NCBI GenBank assembly: GCA_002374095.1
Contig: DFKY01000003.1
Coordinates: forward strand, 49,045-113,044
Direction: 5' to 3'
Length of the DNA stretch: 64,000 nucleotides
Source of the DNA: Lachnospiraceae bacterium UBA3633
GTDB lineage: Bacteria; Bacillota; Clostridia; Lachnospirales; Lachnospiraceae
Position numbers and translations under genes: made by a program. Of this stretch, positions 18,104-27,751 are shown in pieces. Position 1 is the stretch's first letter. Each line of letters begins with the position of its first letter. A model generated the notes under the pieces. The model was not told the origin of the DNA, did no database searches, and saw only the letters and a program-made list of their open reading frames with translations.

Positions 18104-20866
18104 CTACCCTCCAAATTTTGCATTAAATTCATCGATTGTCATAAGTACTTCTCTTTGCTTCTTTCCTTCTTGTCTTGATATAATCCCTTCGCTTTCAAGC
18201 TGATCTATAATTCTTGCAGCACGATTAAATCCCATAGCGAATTTTCTCTGTATCATGCCAATTGATGCTTCTTGCCTTTCTACTATAAATCTTCCTATTT
18301 CTACAAATCTTTCATCTTTTTCATCACCATCAGCACTGCCTGTTGATTCACTTATAGGACCATTTTCAATTGATTTTTCTATGTTCTCATCATATTCAAT
18401 AGTGTCATCTTTTATATAATTTACAGTTTCAAGGACCTCATCTTCAGATACATAAGCGCCTTGCACTCTTACAGGTTCTGGTATACCTTGAGGGAAATAA
18501 AGCATATCTCCATGTCCAAGAAGTTTCTCTGCGCCTCTTCTATCAAGCACAACTTGAGAATCTGTACCAGATGATACTGCAAATGATATTCTACTTGGTA
18601 CATTGGTTTTAATACTTCCTGAAATCACATTGACTGACGGACGCTGTGTGGCTATCACAAGATATATACCGCAGGCCCTTGCAAGTTGAGCTATCCGCAT
18701 GATAGAGTTTTCCACTTCTTTAGATGCTACCATCATGAGATCAGCAAACTCATCAATAATTATCACTATATATGGAAGTTTCTTTGACTCTTCAGCATTT
18801 GTGTCGCCATCAACACTTACGCTCTGTCTACTTTGCTCCATTTTTATTGCTTGATTATAACTTTCTATGTCTCTTACTCTCTTCTCTTGTATAAGATTAT
18901 AACGCCTTGTCATCTCTGACACAGCCCACGACAATGCTCCTGCTGCTTTTTTCATATTAGTCACTACAGGTATAAGTAGATGTGGTATACCATCATAAAC
19001 TTGAAGCTCTACAACCTTTGGATCAACCATGATCATCCTTACATCTTCTGGGCTTGCTTTATAAATAAGTGATGTGATTATACTATTGACACAGACAGAT
19101 TTTCCAGAACCTGTAGCACCTGCTATAAGAAGATGTGGCATCTTTCGCAAATCTGTAATTATATTTTTACCTGATATATCTTTACCTATAGCTACTGTAA
19201 GTTTTGATTCTGCATTTCTAAACTCTGGCGACGCTATAATATCCCCAAGAAGGACACCTGTGCTCTTTTCATTGGCAATTTCTATACCAATTGCAGCTTT
19301 ACCTGGTATTGGCGCTTCTATCTTAAGTGAACTTGCAGCAAGTGCAAGTTGAAGATCATTTTCAAGTGATAATATTTTTGATATCTTGACCCCAATATCT
19401 GGTCTTAATTCATATCGTGTAACTGCTGGTCCTACAGTTATATTTAGAAGAGTTGCTCCAATTCCAAATGTTTTAAGTGTATCTACAAGTATCATTCCTT
19501 TTTCATTTAGATTTGGATCTTTTGTCACCGCATGTCTATCGCTCTTTTCAAGTATACTTGTAGGTGGAAATTTGTACTTCTTAACTCTCTTTTTACGAGT
19601 TATTGTTATGTCATTTTTTGGCAGAGTATCATTCTTAATCTCTATACCATCTTTTTCTATATTTGAAAGAGTCTTTTTCGAATCATCCTTTACTATAGGT
19701 GTCTCTCTATTTAGTTCTTCAAGACCACTTGCAAAACTCTTTTCATCAACATTATATACACTATCAGATGTATCTTCATCATACACATTTTTATATACTT
19801 CAGAGTCATTTGCACTCTCAACTTTCGGTTTAGACAAGATTAGACTATCAAGTTCATCTATTGGTTTCATCCCTTCAGTGTAGAAAAATCTACTATCAGT
19901 GTTGCCTTTTTCTTTTTCTTCATATATAACTTCATTGATGCTCTTTTTTCTAAGTTCTTTCAAAAGATGACTTTGAGGTCTATCAATATCTTGATTCTCT
20001 TTTTTCGCACTATAAAGATGTGACGAGATATCTTCAGGCGTAACGGTAACTTTCGATGTATCAAAAGTCTTTTTTCTTATATCCATTGGCTCAAGCACAA
20101 GTCTACTGCTCGGTATCTTACTATCAAATGAAACTTGGATATTACTTTTTTTACTTTTTTCATATGCTTCTTTAAGTATCTTCTCATTATCCAAAGCTAT
20201 CTGCCTATCTTCTTCACGTCTTGCTGACAAACGCTTTGGCAACCCAAATATAAATGAAAATATTGATCTAAAAAATGCCGCTATATGCATTGGTAACTTG
20301 GTGCCAAATATCAGTATAAATGATATAAGTGAAATTACTGAAAATGTAACAATTGATGCCAACTTTCCTATGGCCTTACATGCAATAAGTGATATAGATG
20401 TGCCAAAAATTCCACCACTAAATCTTTCTGAATCAAAATATTCTGAATATTTTTTGCCATTCTCTATATTTTCACTTAGGGTCTGCATGAAATCAGATGT
20501 AGCATCATAGTTATTAAAAGCAGTTTCAACTATACATATAGCCATTATATAAAGTATAATAAGTCCATAAATCTTTACATTTAGTATCTTACCTTTGTAA
20601 AAAAAGCTCATAACTACAGAAGCAAGTATAATTATAGGGAAAAGATTGCCAAATTGCCCAAATAAATACATGACAATATCTCTTACAATATCGCCAATTG
20701 ACCCACCTAAACGAAAATTAGATAACGTCACAAATATTGCAAAAAATATCAAGATAATGGCGCTTATCCAATTTCCAGAATAACTTGGTTCGCTGTCTTC
20801 GCTTCTATGTTTTTTTCTCAGAACCTTTGCAGTTTTAGTTTTTCTCTTTTTACTTCTTAAAGCCAT
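18104..20866 (-). CDS. ftsK: DNA translocase FtsK/SpoIIIE
   Basis: 920-residue septal DNA pump. Four or five N-terminal membrane helices (residues 30-215), a long charged low-complexity linker to about residue 430, then the motor domain with Walker A LLIAGATGSGKSVCVNS near 585 and Walker B IIIDEFADLMM near 705. The C-terminal gamma winged helix that reads KOPS-type sites is present (FNRAARIIDQLESEGIIS). Length and layout fit the family. It lies 11 bases downstream of ychF and directly upstream of the MBOAT gene. No Shine-Dalgarno. FtsK and SpoIIIE roles cannot be separated by sequence alone. Confidence 0.96.
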   Translation of the reverse strand: MALRSKKRKTKTAKVLRKKHRSEDSEPSYSGNWISAIILIFFAIFVTLSNFRLGGSIGDIVRDIVMYLFGQFGNLFPIIILASVVMSFFYKGKILNVKIYGLIILYIMAICIVETAFNNYDATSDFMQTLSENIENGKKYSEYFDSERFSGGIFGTSISLIACKAIGKLASIVTFSVISLISFILIFGTKLPMHIAAFFRSIFSFIFGLPKRLSARREEDRQIALDNEKILKEAYEKSKKSNIQVSFDSKIPSSRLVLEPMDIRKKTFDTSKVTVTPEDISSHLYSAKKENQDIDRPQSHLLKELRKKSINEVIYEEKEKGNTDSRFFYTEGMKPIDELDSLILSKPKVESANDSEVYKNVYDEDTSDSVYNVDEKSFASGLEELNRETPIVKDDSKKTLSNIEKDGIEIKNDTLPKNDITITRKKRVKKYKFPPTSILEKSDRHAVTKDPNLNEKGMILVDTLKTFGIGATLLNITVGPAVTRYELRPDIGVKISKILSLENDLQLALAASSLKIEAPIPGKAAIGIEIANEKSTGVLLGDIIASPEFRNAESKLTVAIGKDISGKNIITDLRKMPHLLIAGATGSGKSVCVNSIITSLIYKASPEDVRMIMVDPKVVELQVYDGIPHLLIPVVTNMKKAAGALSWAVSEMTRRYNLIQEKRVRDIESYNQAIKMEQSRQSVSVDGDTNAEESKKLPYIVIIIDEFADLMMVASKEVENSIMRIAQLARACGIYLVIATQRPSVNVISGSIKTNVPSRISFAVSSGTDSQVVLDRRGAEKLLGHGDMLYFPQGIPEPVRVQGAYVSEDEVLETVNYIKDDTIEYDENIEKSIENGPISESTGSADGDEKDERFVEIGRFIVERQEASIGMIQRKFAMGFNRAARIIDQLESEGIISRQEGKKQREVLMTIDEFNAKFGG

Positions 20867-20877
20867 ATATTTTCGCT

Positions 20878-21972
20878 TTACACATTAAATCTAAAAAGCA
20901 TCACATCTCCATCTTGCACTACATAATCTTTCCCTTCTATCCTGACAAGTCCTTTTTCTTTTGCTTTTGCAAGACTTCCACATTCAAGAAGTTCTTTATA
21001 ATTTATAACTTCAGCTTTTATAAATCCTTTCTCAAAGTCAGTATGTATCTTTCCTGCTGCCTCAGGCGCTTTTGTGCCTATAGTTATAGTCCAAGCTCTT
21101 GATTCTTTTTCTCCTGCAGTCAAAAATGACATAAGATTAAGTAGCTTGTAGCAAGCTTTTACAAGTTTATCAAGTCCTGACTCTTTTATGCCAAGTTCTT
21201 TTAGAAACTCTTCTTTCTCACTATCATCAAGGTCTTGAAGATCTGCTTCAACTTTAGCTGAAAGTACAAATGCTTCTGAGCCGTTTGCTTTTGCATATTC
21301 TTTTGCTCTTTTTACATGTTCATTATTCGCTCCATCATTTGCTACATCATCTTCTGATACATTAAGTGCATATATTACTTTCTTATCAGTAAGAAGACTC
21401 ATATCTTTTATAAACTTATTATCATCGTCACTTCTCTCAAAACTTATAGCAAGTTTTCCAGACTCAAGATGAGCTTTTAATTTGTCAAGTACTTCATACT
21501 CTACTTTCGCCTCTTTATCATTATTCATCTGGTGTTTAACCTTTGAAAGTCTTTTTTCTAAAGTTTCAAGGTCTGCAAATATAAGCTCCATATTGATAAC
21601 TTCTATATCACGAATTGGATCTACACTTCCATCTACATGTATTATATTGCTATCTTCAAAGCAACGCACCACATGAACTATGGCATCGGTTTCTCTGATG
21701 TTGGCAAGAAATTGATTACCAAGTCCTTCGCCTTTTGATGCTCCTTTCACGAGACCCGCTATATCTACAAATTCTATCGTTGCATAGGTGGTTTTTTCTG
21801 AATTATAAAGTTTTGTAAGTTCTTCTAATCGTTTATCAGGAATTGGCACAACCCCTACATTTGGTTCTATTGTACAAAAAGGATAGTTGGCACACTCTGC
21901 ACCAGCTTTTGTAATAGAATTAAATAAAGTACTCTTTCCTACATTAGGTAAGCCTACTATTCCAAGTTTCAT
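20878..21972 (-). CDS. ychF: Redox-regulated ATPase YchF
   Basis: Obg-family P-loop protein that binds ATP rather than GTP and associates with ribosomes. 364 residues, standard. G1 is GLPNVGKSTLFN, the switch region reads DIAGLVKGASKGEGLGNQFL, the modified G4 appears as YALNVSEDD, and the C-terminal TGS domain begins near 278 (MSFLTAGEKESRAWTI). A GGGAG site precedes the ATG. It lies in the minus-strand housekeeping run between lgt and ftsK. Confidence 0.98.
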   Translation of the reverse strand: MKLGIVGLPNVGKSTLFNSITKAGAECANYPFCTIEPNVGVVPIPDKRLEELTKLYNSEKTTYATIEFVDIAGLVKGASKGEGLGNQFLANIRETDAIVHVVRCFEDSNIIHVDGSVDPIRDIEVINMELIFADLETLEKRLSKVKHQMNNDKEAKVEYEVLDKLKAHLESGKLAISFERSDDDNKFIKDMSLLTDKKVIYALNVSEDDVANDGANNEHVKRAKEYAKANGSEAFVLSAKVEADLQDLDDSEKEEFLKELGIKESGLDKLVKACYKLLNLMSFLTAGEKESRAWTITIGTKAPEAAGKIHTDFEKGFIKAEVINYKELLECGSLAKAKEKGLVRIEGKDYVVQDGDVMLFRFNV

Positions 21973-22000
21973 AACTACTCATCTCCCTTTTCATCACTCT

Positions 22001-22079
22001 CTTGTATGGTCGAGCTGTGCAAGACTCTTTGCCGCTCACGTAGCTCGCGGCTACAGTACGGGCGAGCTGTGCGAGCCCC
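22001..22079. repeat. Interspersed repeat, locus 4 (longest form)
   Basis: A degenerate core at about 22007-22026, then hairpin GTAGC-TCGCG-GCTAC at 22040-22054 and core GGGCGAGCTGTGCGAGCCCC at 22060-22079. The last codons and stop of lgt lie inside it. Confidence 0.72.
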
Positions 22080-23019
22080 ATCTGCCTTTCATGTTATATA
22101 TATAAATAATACATCCAAGCACCACACATGCAACCGCTACAAGTTGCGAAACCCTAAATATTCCAAGCATCAAACTATCAGTTCTAAGCGACTCTACAAA
22201 AAATCTTATAACCCCATATCCTATAAGATATGTAGCAAGTATCTGTCCTTTAAACTTATAATACTTTTTTATTATAATAATCAAAACTATAAAAAGTAAT
22301 ATGTTTAAAAATGATTCATAGAAGAATGTAGGATGTGCTTGTATATAGCTTATACCATTTTCTTCTATCATATTAATCTTTTGTTCAAAAGTTATGCTAC
22401 TCTGATCTATATAATCAGTCCTCATACGCATAGCCAAAAGATTATTGGTATATCCACCAAATGCTTCCATATTAAAGAAATTGCCATATCTGCCAATCGC
22501 TTGTCCTATCACAACACCCATCATTGTCGCATCAAGAACTTTCAAGATGTCCACTTTCTTTATAAAAGAATATACTGCAATCGCAATAACGCCAAGTATT
22601 ATGCCTCCAAATACAGCAAGTCCACCAGCTCTTATATCAAGTATCTCATATGGTCTTATTTGGTAATAATCCCATCTAAATATTACATAGTATGCTCTTG
22701 CGCCAATCACACCAAAAATTACAACTAGAATAAATATATCATACAAAGTATCTTCGCTTACATCTATAAGCTTTCCAAAATGCGTCGCTACATAGAAGCC
22801 TATAAGCATACCCAAAGCAATAATGATACCATAATAAGCTATAGTAAAATTACCTATATGAATATTATTTCTTAAAGTTTCTATATATATTCCAAGATTT
22901 GGGAATGCTATATCATAACCTTTTGCATCATTCATGACCACATTTGAAACTGTAGATACTGTACTTATCACATTTGATACTGATGATATTATTTCATTTG
23001 TCAAAAACAAAAAATTCAT
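22051..23019 (-). CDS. lgt: Prolipoprotein diacylglyceryl transferase
   Basis: Membrane enzyme that transfers diacylglycerol to the lipobox Cys of prolipoproteins. 322 residues with about seven hydrophobic segments. The family signature GRYGNFFNMEAFGG is visible near residue 170. The N-terminus carries an extra 40 residues before the first conserved helix. The C-terminal tail (after KGRWG) is encoded by an interspersed repeat, so it is probably dispensable. It would act on lipoproteins such as the TAXI receptor at 30460 and the DUF1850 protein in this window. It lies downstream of ligA. Confidence 0.96.
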   Translation of the reverse strand: MNFLFLTNEIISSVSNVISTVSTVSNVVMNDAKGYDIAFPNLGIYIETLRNNIHIGNFTIAYYGIIIALGMLIGFYVATHFGKLIDVSEDTLYDIFILVVIFGVIGARAYYVIFRWDYYQIRPYEILDIRAGGLAVFGGIILGVIAIAVYSFIKKVDILKVLDATMMGVVIGQAIGRYGNFFNMEAFGGYTNNLLAMRMRTDYIDQSSITFEQKINMIEENGISYIQAHPTFFYESFLNILLFIVLIIIIKKYYKFKGQILATYLIGYGVIRFFVESLRTDSLMLGIFRVSQLVAVACVVLGCIIYIYNMKGRWGSHSSPVL

Positions 23020-23034
23020 AACTAACTATTACTC

Positions 23035-25014
23035 CTACTTAATCATTTTTATAAAATCATTCTCACTGATAATTTTAACACCCAGTTCTTTTGCCTTTTT
23101 ATTTTTAGTAGAGTTACTCGTCACATCATTATTGATTAGATAATTTGTATTTTTGCTTACAGATGTTGCGGTTTTCCCACCATTATCTTCTATTACCTTT
23201 ACAAGCTCATCTCTATTCTCAAAGTTTTCTAGACTTCCTGTAATTACAAATGTCATACCATTTAGTTTGGCGGCACCTTTTATACTATCTTTTTTAATTT
23301 TCACTTCTTTTATTATGTCATCAAGAATTCTTTTATTATTCTTATCAGAAAAGAAATCTTTAATCGATTTCGCAAGTACTGGTCCTATATCATCTATACC
23401 TTGAAGTTCCGATTCATCTGCATTCACTATTTTTTCTATATCATTTTCAAAATGTCTTGCTAAAGTCTTTGCATTTGCCGTGCCGATACCAATAATTCCC
23501 AGTGCATTTATAACTCGAAAGCACTCTGTATCACGGCTCTTGTCTACTGATGATATAATATTTTGATAAGACTTCTCACCAAATCCATCAAGCCCTACTA
23601 TCTCATCTTTGTGGCTCTCAAGTTTATATAAATCTCCATATTCTTTTATAATTCCTTTTGACAAAAATGTCTCTATAGTCGCTATACTTATCCCTTCTAT
23701 ATTCATGCAGTTTCTTGACACAAAGTTTTCAAAACCTTTGATGTTTTTAACAGGACACAATTTATTTTCACAAAGTAAAGTTTTTACTCCATCATTATTT
23801 TTTATGACAAGTTTGCTTTTGCAGACTGGACACTTATCGGGGTACTTAAGGCTTCCACTTTTAGTAAGGTTTTCTTCGACTTGCGGTATGATCATATTGG
23901 CCTTAAATACTTTTATCCTATCGCCAATGCCAAGCTTCAATTCTTCTATTATAGAGATATTATGAAGCGATGCTCTTGATACATTTGTCCCTTCAAGCTC
24001 GACTGTATCAAATATAGCTACAGGATTTATAAGTCCTGTCCTACTTGGTGACCACTCTACTTCACGAAGTGTCGTCTCTGCTGTCTCATCTTGCCATTTA
24101 AAAGCGAGAGCATTCCTTGGAAACTTTGAAGTCGCACCAAGAGACTCTCCATACTTTATATCGTTAAATATGAGAACAAGTCCATCAGACGGATAATCAT
24201 TTTTCACTACATCTTTTGAATAAAAATCTATAGTATCAAGAATATTTTCCTTATTAACTTTTTTTCTAAAAACTGTCTCAAACGATAGATCATCAAGAAA
24301 TCTCATCTGATTTTCAAAAGTAGAATTGACCTTTTCTTCTTCTTTTGTCTTATTATCACCACCTATCTCTACAAGTGAAAATATCACAAGTCTCACATTT
24401 CGCTTTTTAGTTATATTTGGATCAAGCTGACGGACAGATCCACTACATAAGTTCCTTGGATTTTTATACTTTTCAAAGCCAACACCAAGTTCATCATTAA
24501 TCTTATTAAAATCACTATAAGAAATGATTGCTTCACCACGAAGGACAAGATGTCCTTTATAATTTATTTTCAATGGCACATTGATAAACGCAGGTATATT
24601 ATTGCTTATGTCTTCCCCAACCTCACCATTACCACGTGTAACGCCTGATACAAACTTTCCACCCTCATAAGTTAAGACTATAGTAAGTCCATCAAGCTTA
24701 TAGGACAAGACCCCTTCTTTATCGCCAAGAAAATCTTTAAGTACATTTCTATCTTTTGTCTTATCAAGTGAAAGCATTGGCTTTTCGTGACGAACTTTTG
24801 GTAGAAAGTCTGCTGCTACAAATCCTACATTTTCTGTAAGCGAATGGTCTGCTTTTATGCCATATTCATCTTCAAGAGATTTTAATTCATCATAAAGCCT
24901 ATCATACTCAAAATTAGACATGATTTCTTTGTCTTCATTATAGTATGCTTCACTTGCTCTAGTGAGCAGTGTATTGATTTCTTCTATTCTCTTTTTAGCT
25001 TCTGTTTTATTCAT
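23035..25014 (-). CDS. ligA: NAD-dependent DNA ligase
   Basis: Replicative ligase of 659 residues. The adenylation Lys motif SYKLDGLTIVL lies near residue 105. The oligonucleotide-binding domain follows, then a four-Cys zinc finger (CPVCKSK and CENKLCPVKN near 405), helix-hairpin-helix repeats, and a C-terminal BRCT domain (LNGMTFVITGSLENF). All expected domains are present. The ATG at 25014 has no Shine-Dalgarno and lies downstream of rluB and a repeat element. Confidence 0.98.
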   Translation of the reverse strand: MNKTEAKKRIEEINTLLTRASEAYYNEDKEIMSNFEYDRLYDELKSLEDEYGIKADHSLTENVGFVAADFLPKVRHEKPMLSLDKTKDRNVLKDFLGDKEGVLSYKLDGLTIVLTYEGGKFVSGVTRGNGEVGEDISNNIPAFINVPLKINYKGHLVLRGEAIISYSDFNKINDELGVGFEKYKNPRNLCSGSVRQLDPNITKKRNVRLVIFSLVEIGGDNKTKEEEKVNSTFENQMRFLDDLSFETVFRKKVNKENILDTIDFYSKDVVKNDYPSDGLVLIFNDIKYGESLGATSKFPRNALAFKWQDETAETTLREVEWSPSRTGLINPVAIFDTVELEGTNVSRASLHNISIIEELKLGIGDRIKVFKANMIIPQVEENLTKSGSLKYPDKCPVCKSKLVIKNNDGVKTLLCENKLCPVKNIKGFENFVSRNCMNIEGISIATIETFLSKGIIKEYGDLYKLESHKDEIVGLDGFGEKSYQNIISSVDKSRDTECFRVINALGIIGIGTANAKTLARHFENDIEKIVNADESELQGIDDIGPVLAKSIKDFFSDKNNKRILDDIIKEVKIKKDSIKGAAKLNGMTFVITGSLENFENRDELVKVIEDNGGKTATSVSKNTNYLINNDVTSNSTKNKKAKELGVKIISENDFIKMIK

Positions 25015-25057
25015 TTACATATTGTCAAGGGCTATCTATATCCCCTTTACTACTTAC

Positions 25058-25118
25058 GTAGCTTACAGCTACAGTTTTACTTCACAACGATTGTGCACGG
25101 GCAAGCTATGCGAGCCCC
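25058..25118. repeat. Interspersed repeat, locus 5, inside the rluB 3' end
   Basis: Hairpin GTAGCT-TAC-AGCTAC at 25058-25072 and core GGGCAAGCTATGCGAGCCCC at 25099-25118. The stop codon of the pseudouridine synthase gene (25106-25108) lies at the same place in the core as the murE stop does at locus 3. Confidence 0.72.
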
Positions 25119-25804
25119 AAGTTTTTCCTACTTATAATTTTATATTCACCAACTTTTATATCACCAAGTTTACAATTCATAATCCTAATTCTTTTTAAAC
25201 TTGTCACATGATACCCAAGTTCCTTGCACATCCTTCTCACTTGGCGATTTAGCCCTTCGGTTATAGTTATTGAAAACCTATATAGTTCTTTTCCGAAGCG
25301 ATGAGTCTTACACGCTCTTGTCTTCTTATCTATTTCGCTAAGATATACTCCATTTTCAAGTTTTTTAAGAAACTCTTCTGTAATCTCTTTACTTACTCGA
25401 ACTTCATATTCTTTTTCATAGTTATTCTTTTTATCTGTTATCTCTCGCGCTAAGTCTCCATCATTTGTAAGAAGTAGTAGTCCTGTCGTATCTTTATCAA
25501 GTCTACCTATCGTAAAGAGTCTTTTATCAAATCCTAATTCTTTTATCTTATCACTAATTTTTTCAGCTTTCTCAACCTTACTTTCTGTGCAGATAACTCC
25601 TTTTGGTTTGTTATAGGCTATCAGTATCTTCTCATTATCATTTAAAATTCTATTGCCATCAACTTCTATATCATCATTCACATCTACTTGCTCACCAAGC
25701 GATGCAAGCTTACCATTTACTTTTATCCGACCTTCACTTATTAATTTGTCTGCATTTCTCCTTGAGCAAACCCCAAGTTCAACCAATCTTTTATTTAATC
25801 TCAT
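25106..25804 (-). CDS. RluB/RsuA-family 23S/16S rRNA pseudouridine synthase
   Basis: 232 residues. An N-terminal S4 RNA-binding domain (RLNKRLVELGVCSRRNADKLI) is followed by the pseudouridine synthase core with the catalytic-Asp motif IGRLDKDTTGLLLLTNDG near residue 99. The final Gly-Leu-Ala comes from an interspersed repeat. The start lies 13 bases after queA and has no Shine-Dalgarno. The target uridine cannot be told from sequence; RluB, RluE, RluF and RsuA are all possible. Confidence 0.93.
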   Translation of the reverse strand: MRLNKRLVELGVCSRRNADKLISEGRIKVNGKLASLGEQVDVNDDIEVDGNRILNDNEKILIAYNKPKGVICTESKVEKAEKISDKIKELGFDKRLFTIGRLDKDTTGLLLLTNDGDLAREITDKKNNYEKEYEVRVSKEITEEFLKKLENGVYLSEIDKKTRACKTHRFGKELYRFSITITEGLNRQVRRMCKELGYHVTSLKRIRIMNCKLGDIKVGEYKIISRKNLGLA

Positions 25805-25817
25805 ATTTATCTATGCA

Positions 25818-26867
25818 TTAGTGGAAAAAGCACGCATCTCCAAAACTATAAAATCTATATTTTTCTTTTATGGCTTCCTTATAAGCATTCATTACAATCT
25901 CACGGCTTGAAAATGCTGATACAAGCATGATAAGTGTTGAACCAGGAAGATGGAAGTTAGTAACAAGTGAATCTGCAAGTTTATACTTGTATCCTGGATA
26001 TATAAATATATCCGTCTCACCTTCACACTCTTTTAGAAGATGGCAGCCTTTTTTCTCATCAAAGTAAGCTGCTGACTCTATACTTCTTATACTTGTAGTA
26101 CCTACACATATTACTTTTTTCCCATTAAGCTTTGATGTATTTACCTTATCTGCTACATCTCGTGGTATAAAGTACCACTCTTTATGCATTTTATGATCTT
26201 CTATTTTATCAACCTTCACAGGTCTAAAAGTTCCAAGTGATACATGAAGTGTGACATAAGCAATATTCACACCTTTCTTTTCTATCATATTAAGAAGTTC
26301 TTTTGTAAAATGAAGTCCTGCTGTAGGTGCAGCGACGGAGCCTTCATTTTTTGCATATACTGTCTGATATCTATCTTTGTCTTTAAGCTTATGTGTTATA
26401 TATGGTGGAAGTGGCATCTCGCCAAGTGAATCAAGTATCTCTTCAAAGATGCCATCATAATCAAAATCAACTATACGATTACCATCAAGAAGAATTTCTT
26501 TTACAGTACAGATGAGCTTGCCATCACCAAATGATACCTTTGCTCCAACTTTTAATTTCTTTCCCGGACGGACAAGACACTCCCAACGCTTATCACTAAT
26601 TCTTCTTACCAAGAAAACTTCACACACTCGTCCAAGCGAATTCGCATCCATAAGATTTCCTATAAGCCTTGCGGGGATAACTTTCGTCTCATTTAAAACG
26701 AGTGTATCACCAGCTTCAAGATAATCTATTATATCTTTAAACACATGATGAGATAGCTCTCCTGTCTTTTTATCTATAACGAGGAGCTTTGATTCATCTC
26801 TTTTTTCTATAGGATCTTGGGCTATGAGCTCTTTTGGTAAATCATATTTAAAATCATCAAGATTCAT
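25818..26867 (-). CDS. queA: tRNA preQ1(34) S-adenosylmethionine ribosyltransferase-isomerase
   Basis: Makes epoxyqueuosine in the wobble position of tRNAs. 349 residues, standard. The N-terminus [23 protein letters not shown] type pattern is present (residues 6-30), as are the central block [14 protein letters not shown] and the C-terminal [13 protein letters not shown] and [12 protein letters not shown]. It begins 2 bases after the stop of the upstream gene, without a Shine-Dalgarno. Other queuosine genes (tgt, queC-F) are not in the window. Confidence 0.97.
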   Translation of the reverse strand: MNLDDFKYDLPKELIAQDPIEKRDESKLLVIDKKTGELSHHVFKDIIDYLEAGDTLVLNETKVIPARLIGNLMDANSLGRVCEVFLVRRISDKRWECLVRPGKKLKVGAKVSFGDGKLICTVKEILLDGNRIVDFDYDGIFEEILDSLGEMPLPPYITHKLKDKDRYQTVYAKNEGSVAAPTAGLHFTKELLNMIEKKGVNIAYVTLHVSLGTFRPVKVDKIEDHKMHKEWYFIPRDVADKVNTSKLNGKKVICVGTTSIRSIESAAYFDEKKGCHLLKECEGETDIFIYPGYKYKLADSLVTNFHLPGSTLIMLVSAFSSREIVMNAYKEAIKEKYRFYSFGDACFFH

Positions 26868-26869
26868 AA

Positions 26870-27751
26870 TTAATCGTTTATCTCACTAAGTGAAGCAATC
26901 ACATTTTCAAAAAATGCTTCTGCTCTTTCCTTTGCTATCTTATTATTACTTATTGCATTTATGATATCTACTAATTTATCTATATCTTTTATAGGGTCAA
27001 GTTTTCTAAACCATGTATCACTTTCACCATTTTTGTATAATGAATCAAGCTCCACACTTTGATTCATCTCAAATTGTCTAAGCGAATTATAAGAGAGTCT
27101 TAAACTTTCACTTCTATCAATTGCCTCAGTCAGTTTTTCTGTCACATCATCATATAAAGCTTTTACCACTTCTGTATTAGATACTGCCATTATGTACTTA
27201 CTCGTGCCTACATCCATATCGCCTTTTATCCTATAGCCGTCATCAGCTTTTTCAAGATAAAAAAGTAATATCATAGGAGCTTTTGAGTCTGTAAATCCAA
27301 GACTTAAATCATATAGAACTATTGCTACTTTTTCATCACTTTCGATTCCATCACACACATAGATCTTAATATCATCATAGGATTTTACAAAAACTTTTTC
27401 ATACTTTAGTCTATTCACTATCTCATCAAATGAATTATTTTTTCGATTTCTCTCTTCAGCATAGTAATCTCTTCCATACATTGAAAAGATTCGTGGATAG
27501 TCAAGTGATGTCTTTGCTTTAAAATAATCATCTATAAAGTCGTTTACTTCTTCATCATTACTTCTTGTGACAACTATGTCTTCTTCGTTGTAAGATCTAT
27601 CATTTTGTCCTACACTTTTTTCATTATTAATTTGCCACATCATAACAATAGCAATGATAATAGTCGCAAATACCATTGCTATGATTGCTTTCTTCTTTGA
27701 TTCAAAGCTTTCTTTAGTTAGTTCATTTTTATTATCTTGCTCGTTTTCCAT
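26870..27751 (-). CDS. Membrane-anchored protein of unknown function
   Basis: I do not recognise this protein. Starting at the ATG giving MENEQDNKN it has about 293 residues: a short charged cytoplasmic segment, one transmembrane helix (about residues 23-40, [17 protein letters not shown]), and an extracytoplasmic domain. The middle region ([21 protein letters not shown]) looks like the start of an NTF2-type or similar fold; this is only an impression. It overlaps the end of the cell-wall-binding protein gene by 20 bases and precedes queA, so it probably belongs with the surface-protein group. A start further upstream is possible. Confidence 0.75.
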   Translation of the reverse strand: MENEQDNKNELTKESFESKKKAIIAMVFATIIIAIVMMWQINNEKSVGQNDRSYNEEDIVVTRSNDEEVNDFIDDYFKAKTSLDYPRIFSMYGRDYYAEERNRKNNSFDEIVNRLKYEKVFVKSYDDIKIYVCDGIESDEKVAIVLYDLSLGFTDSKAPMILLFYLEKADDGYRIKGDMDVGTSKYIMAVSNTEVVKALYDDVTEKLTEAIDRSESLRLSYNSLRQFEMNQSVELDSLYKNGESDTWFRKLDPIKDIDKLVDIINAISNNKIAKERAEAFFENVIASLSEIND

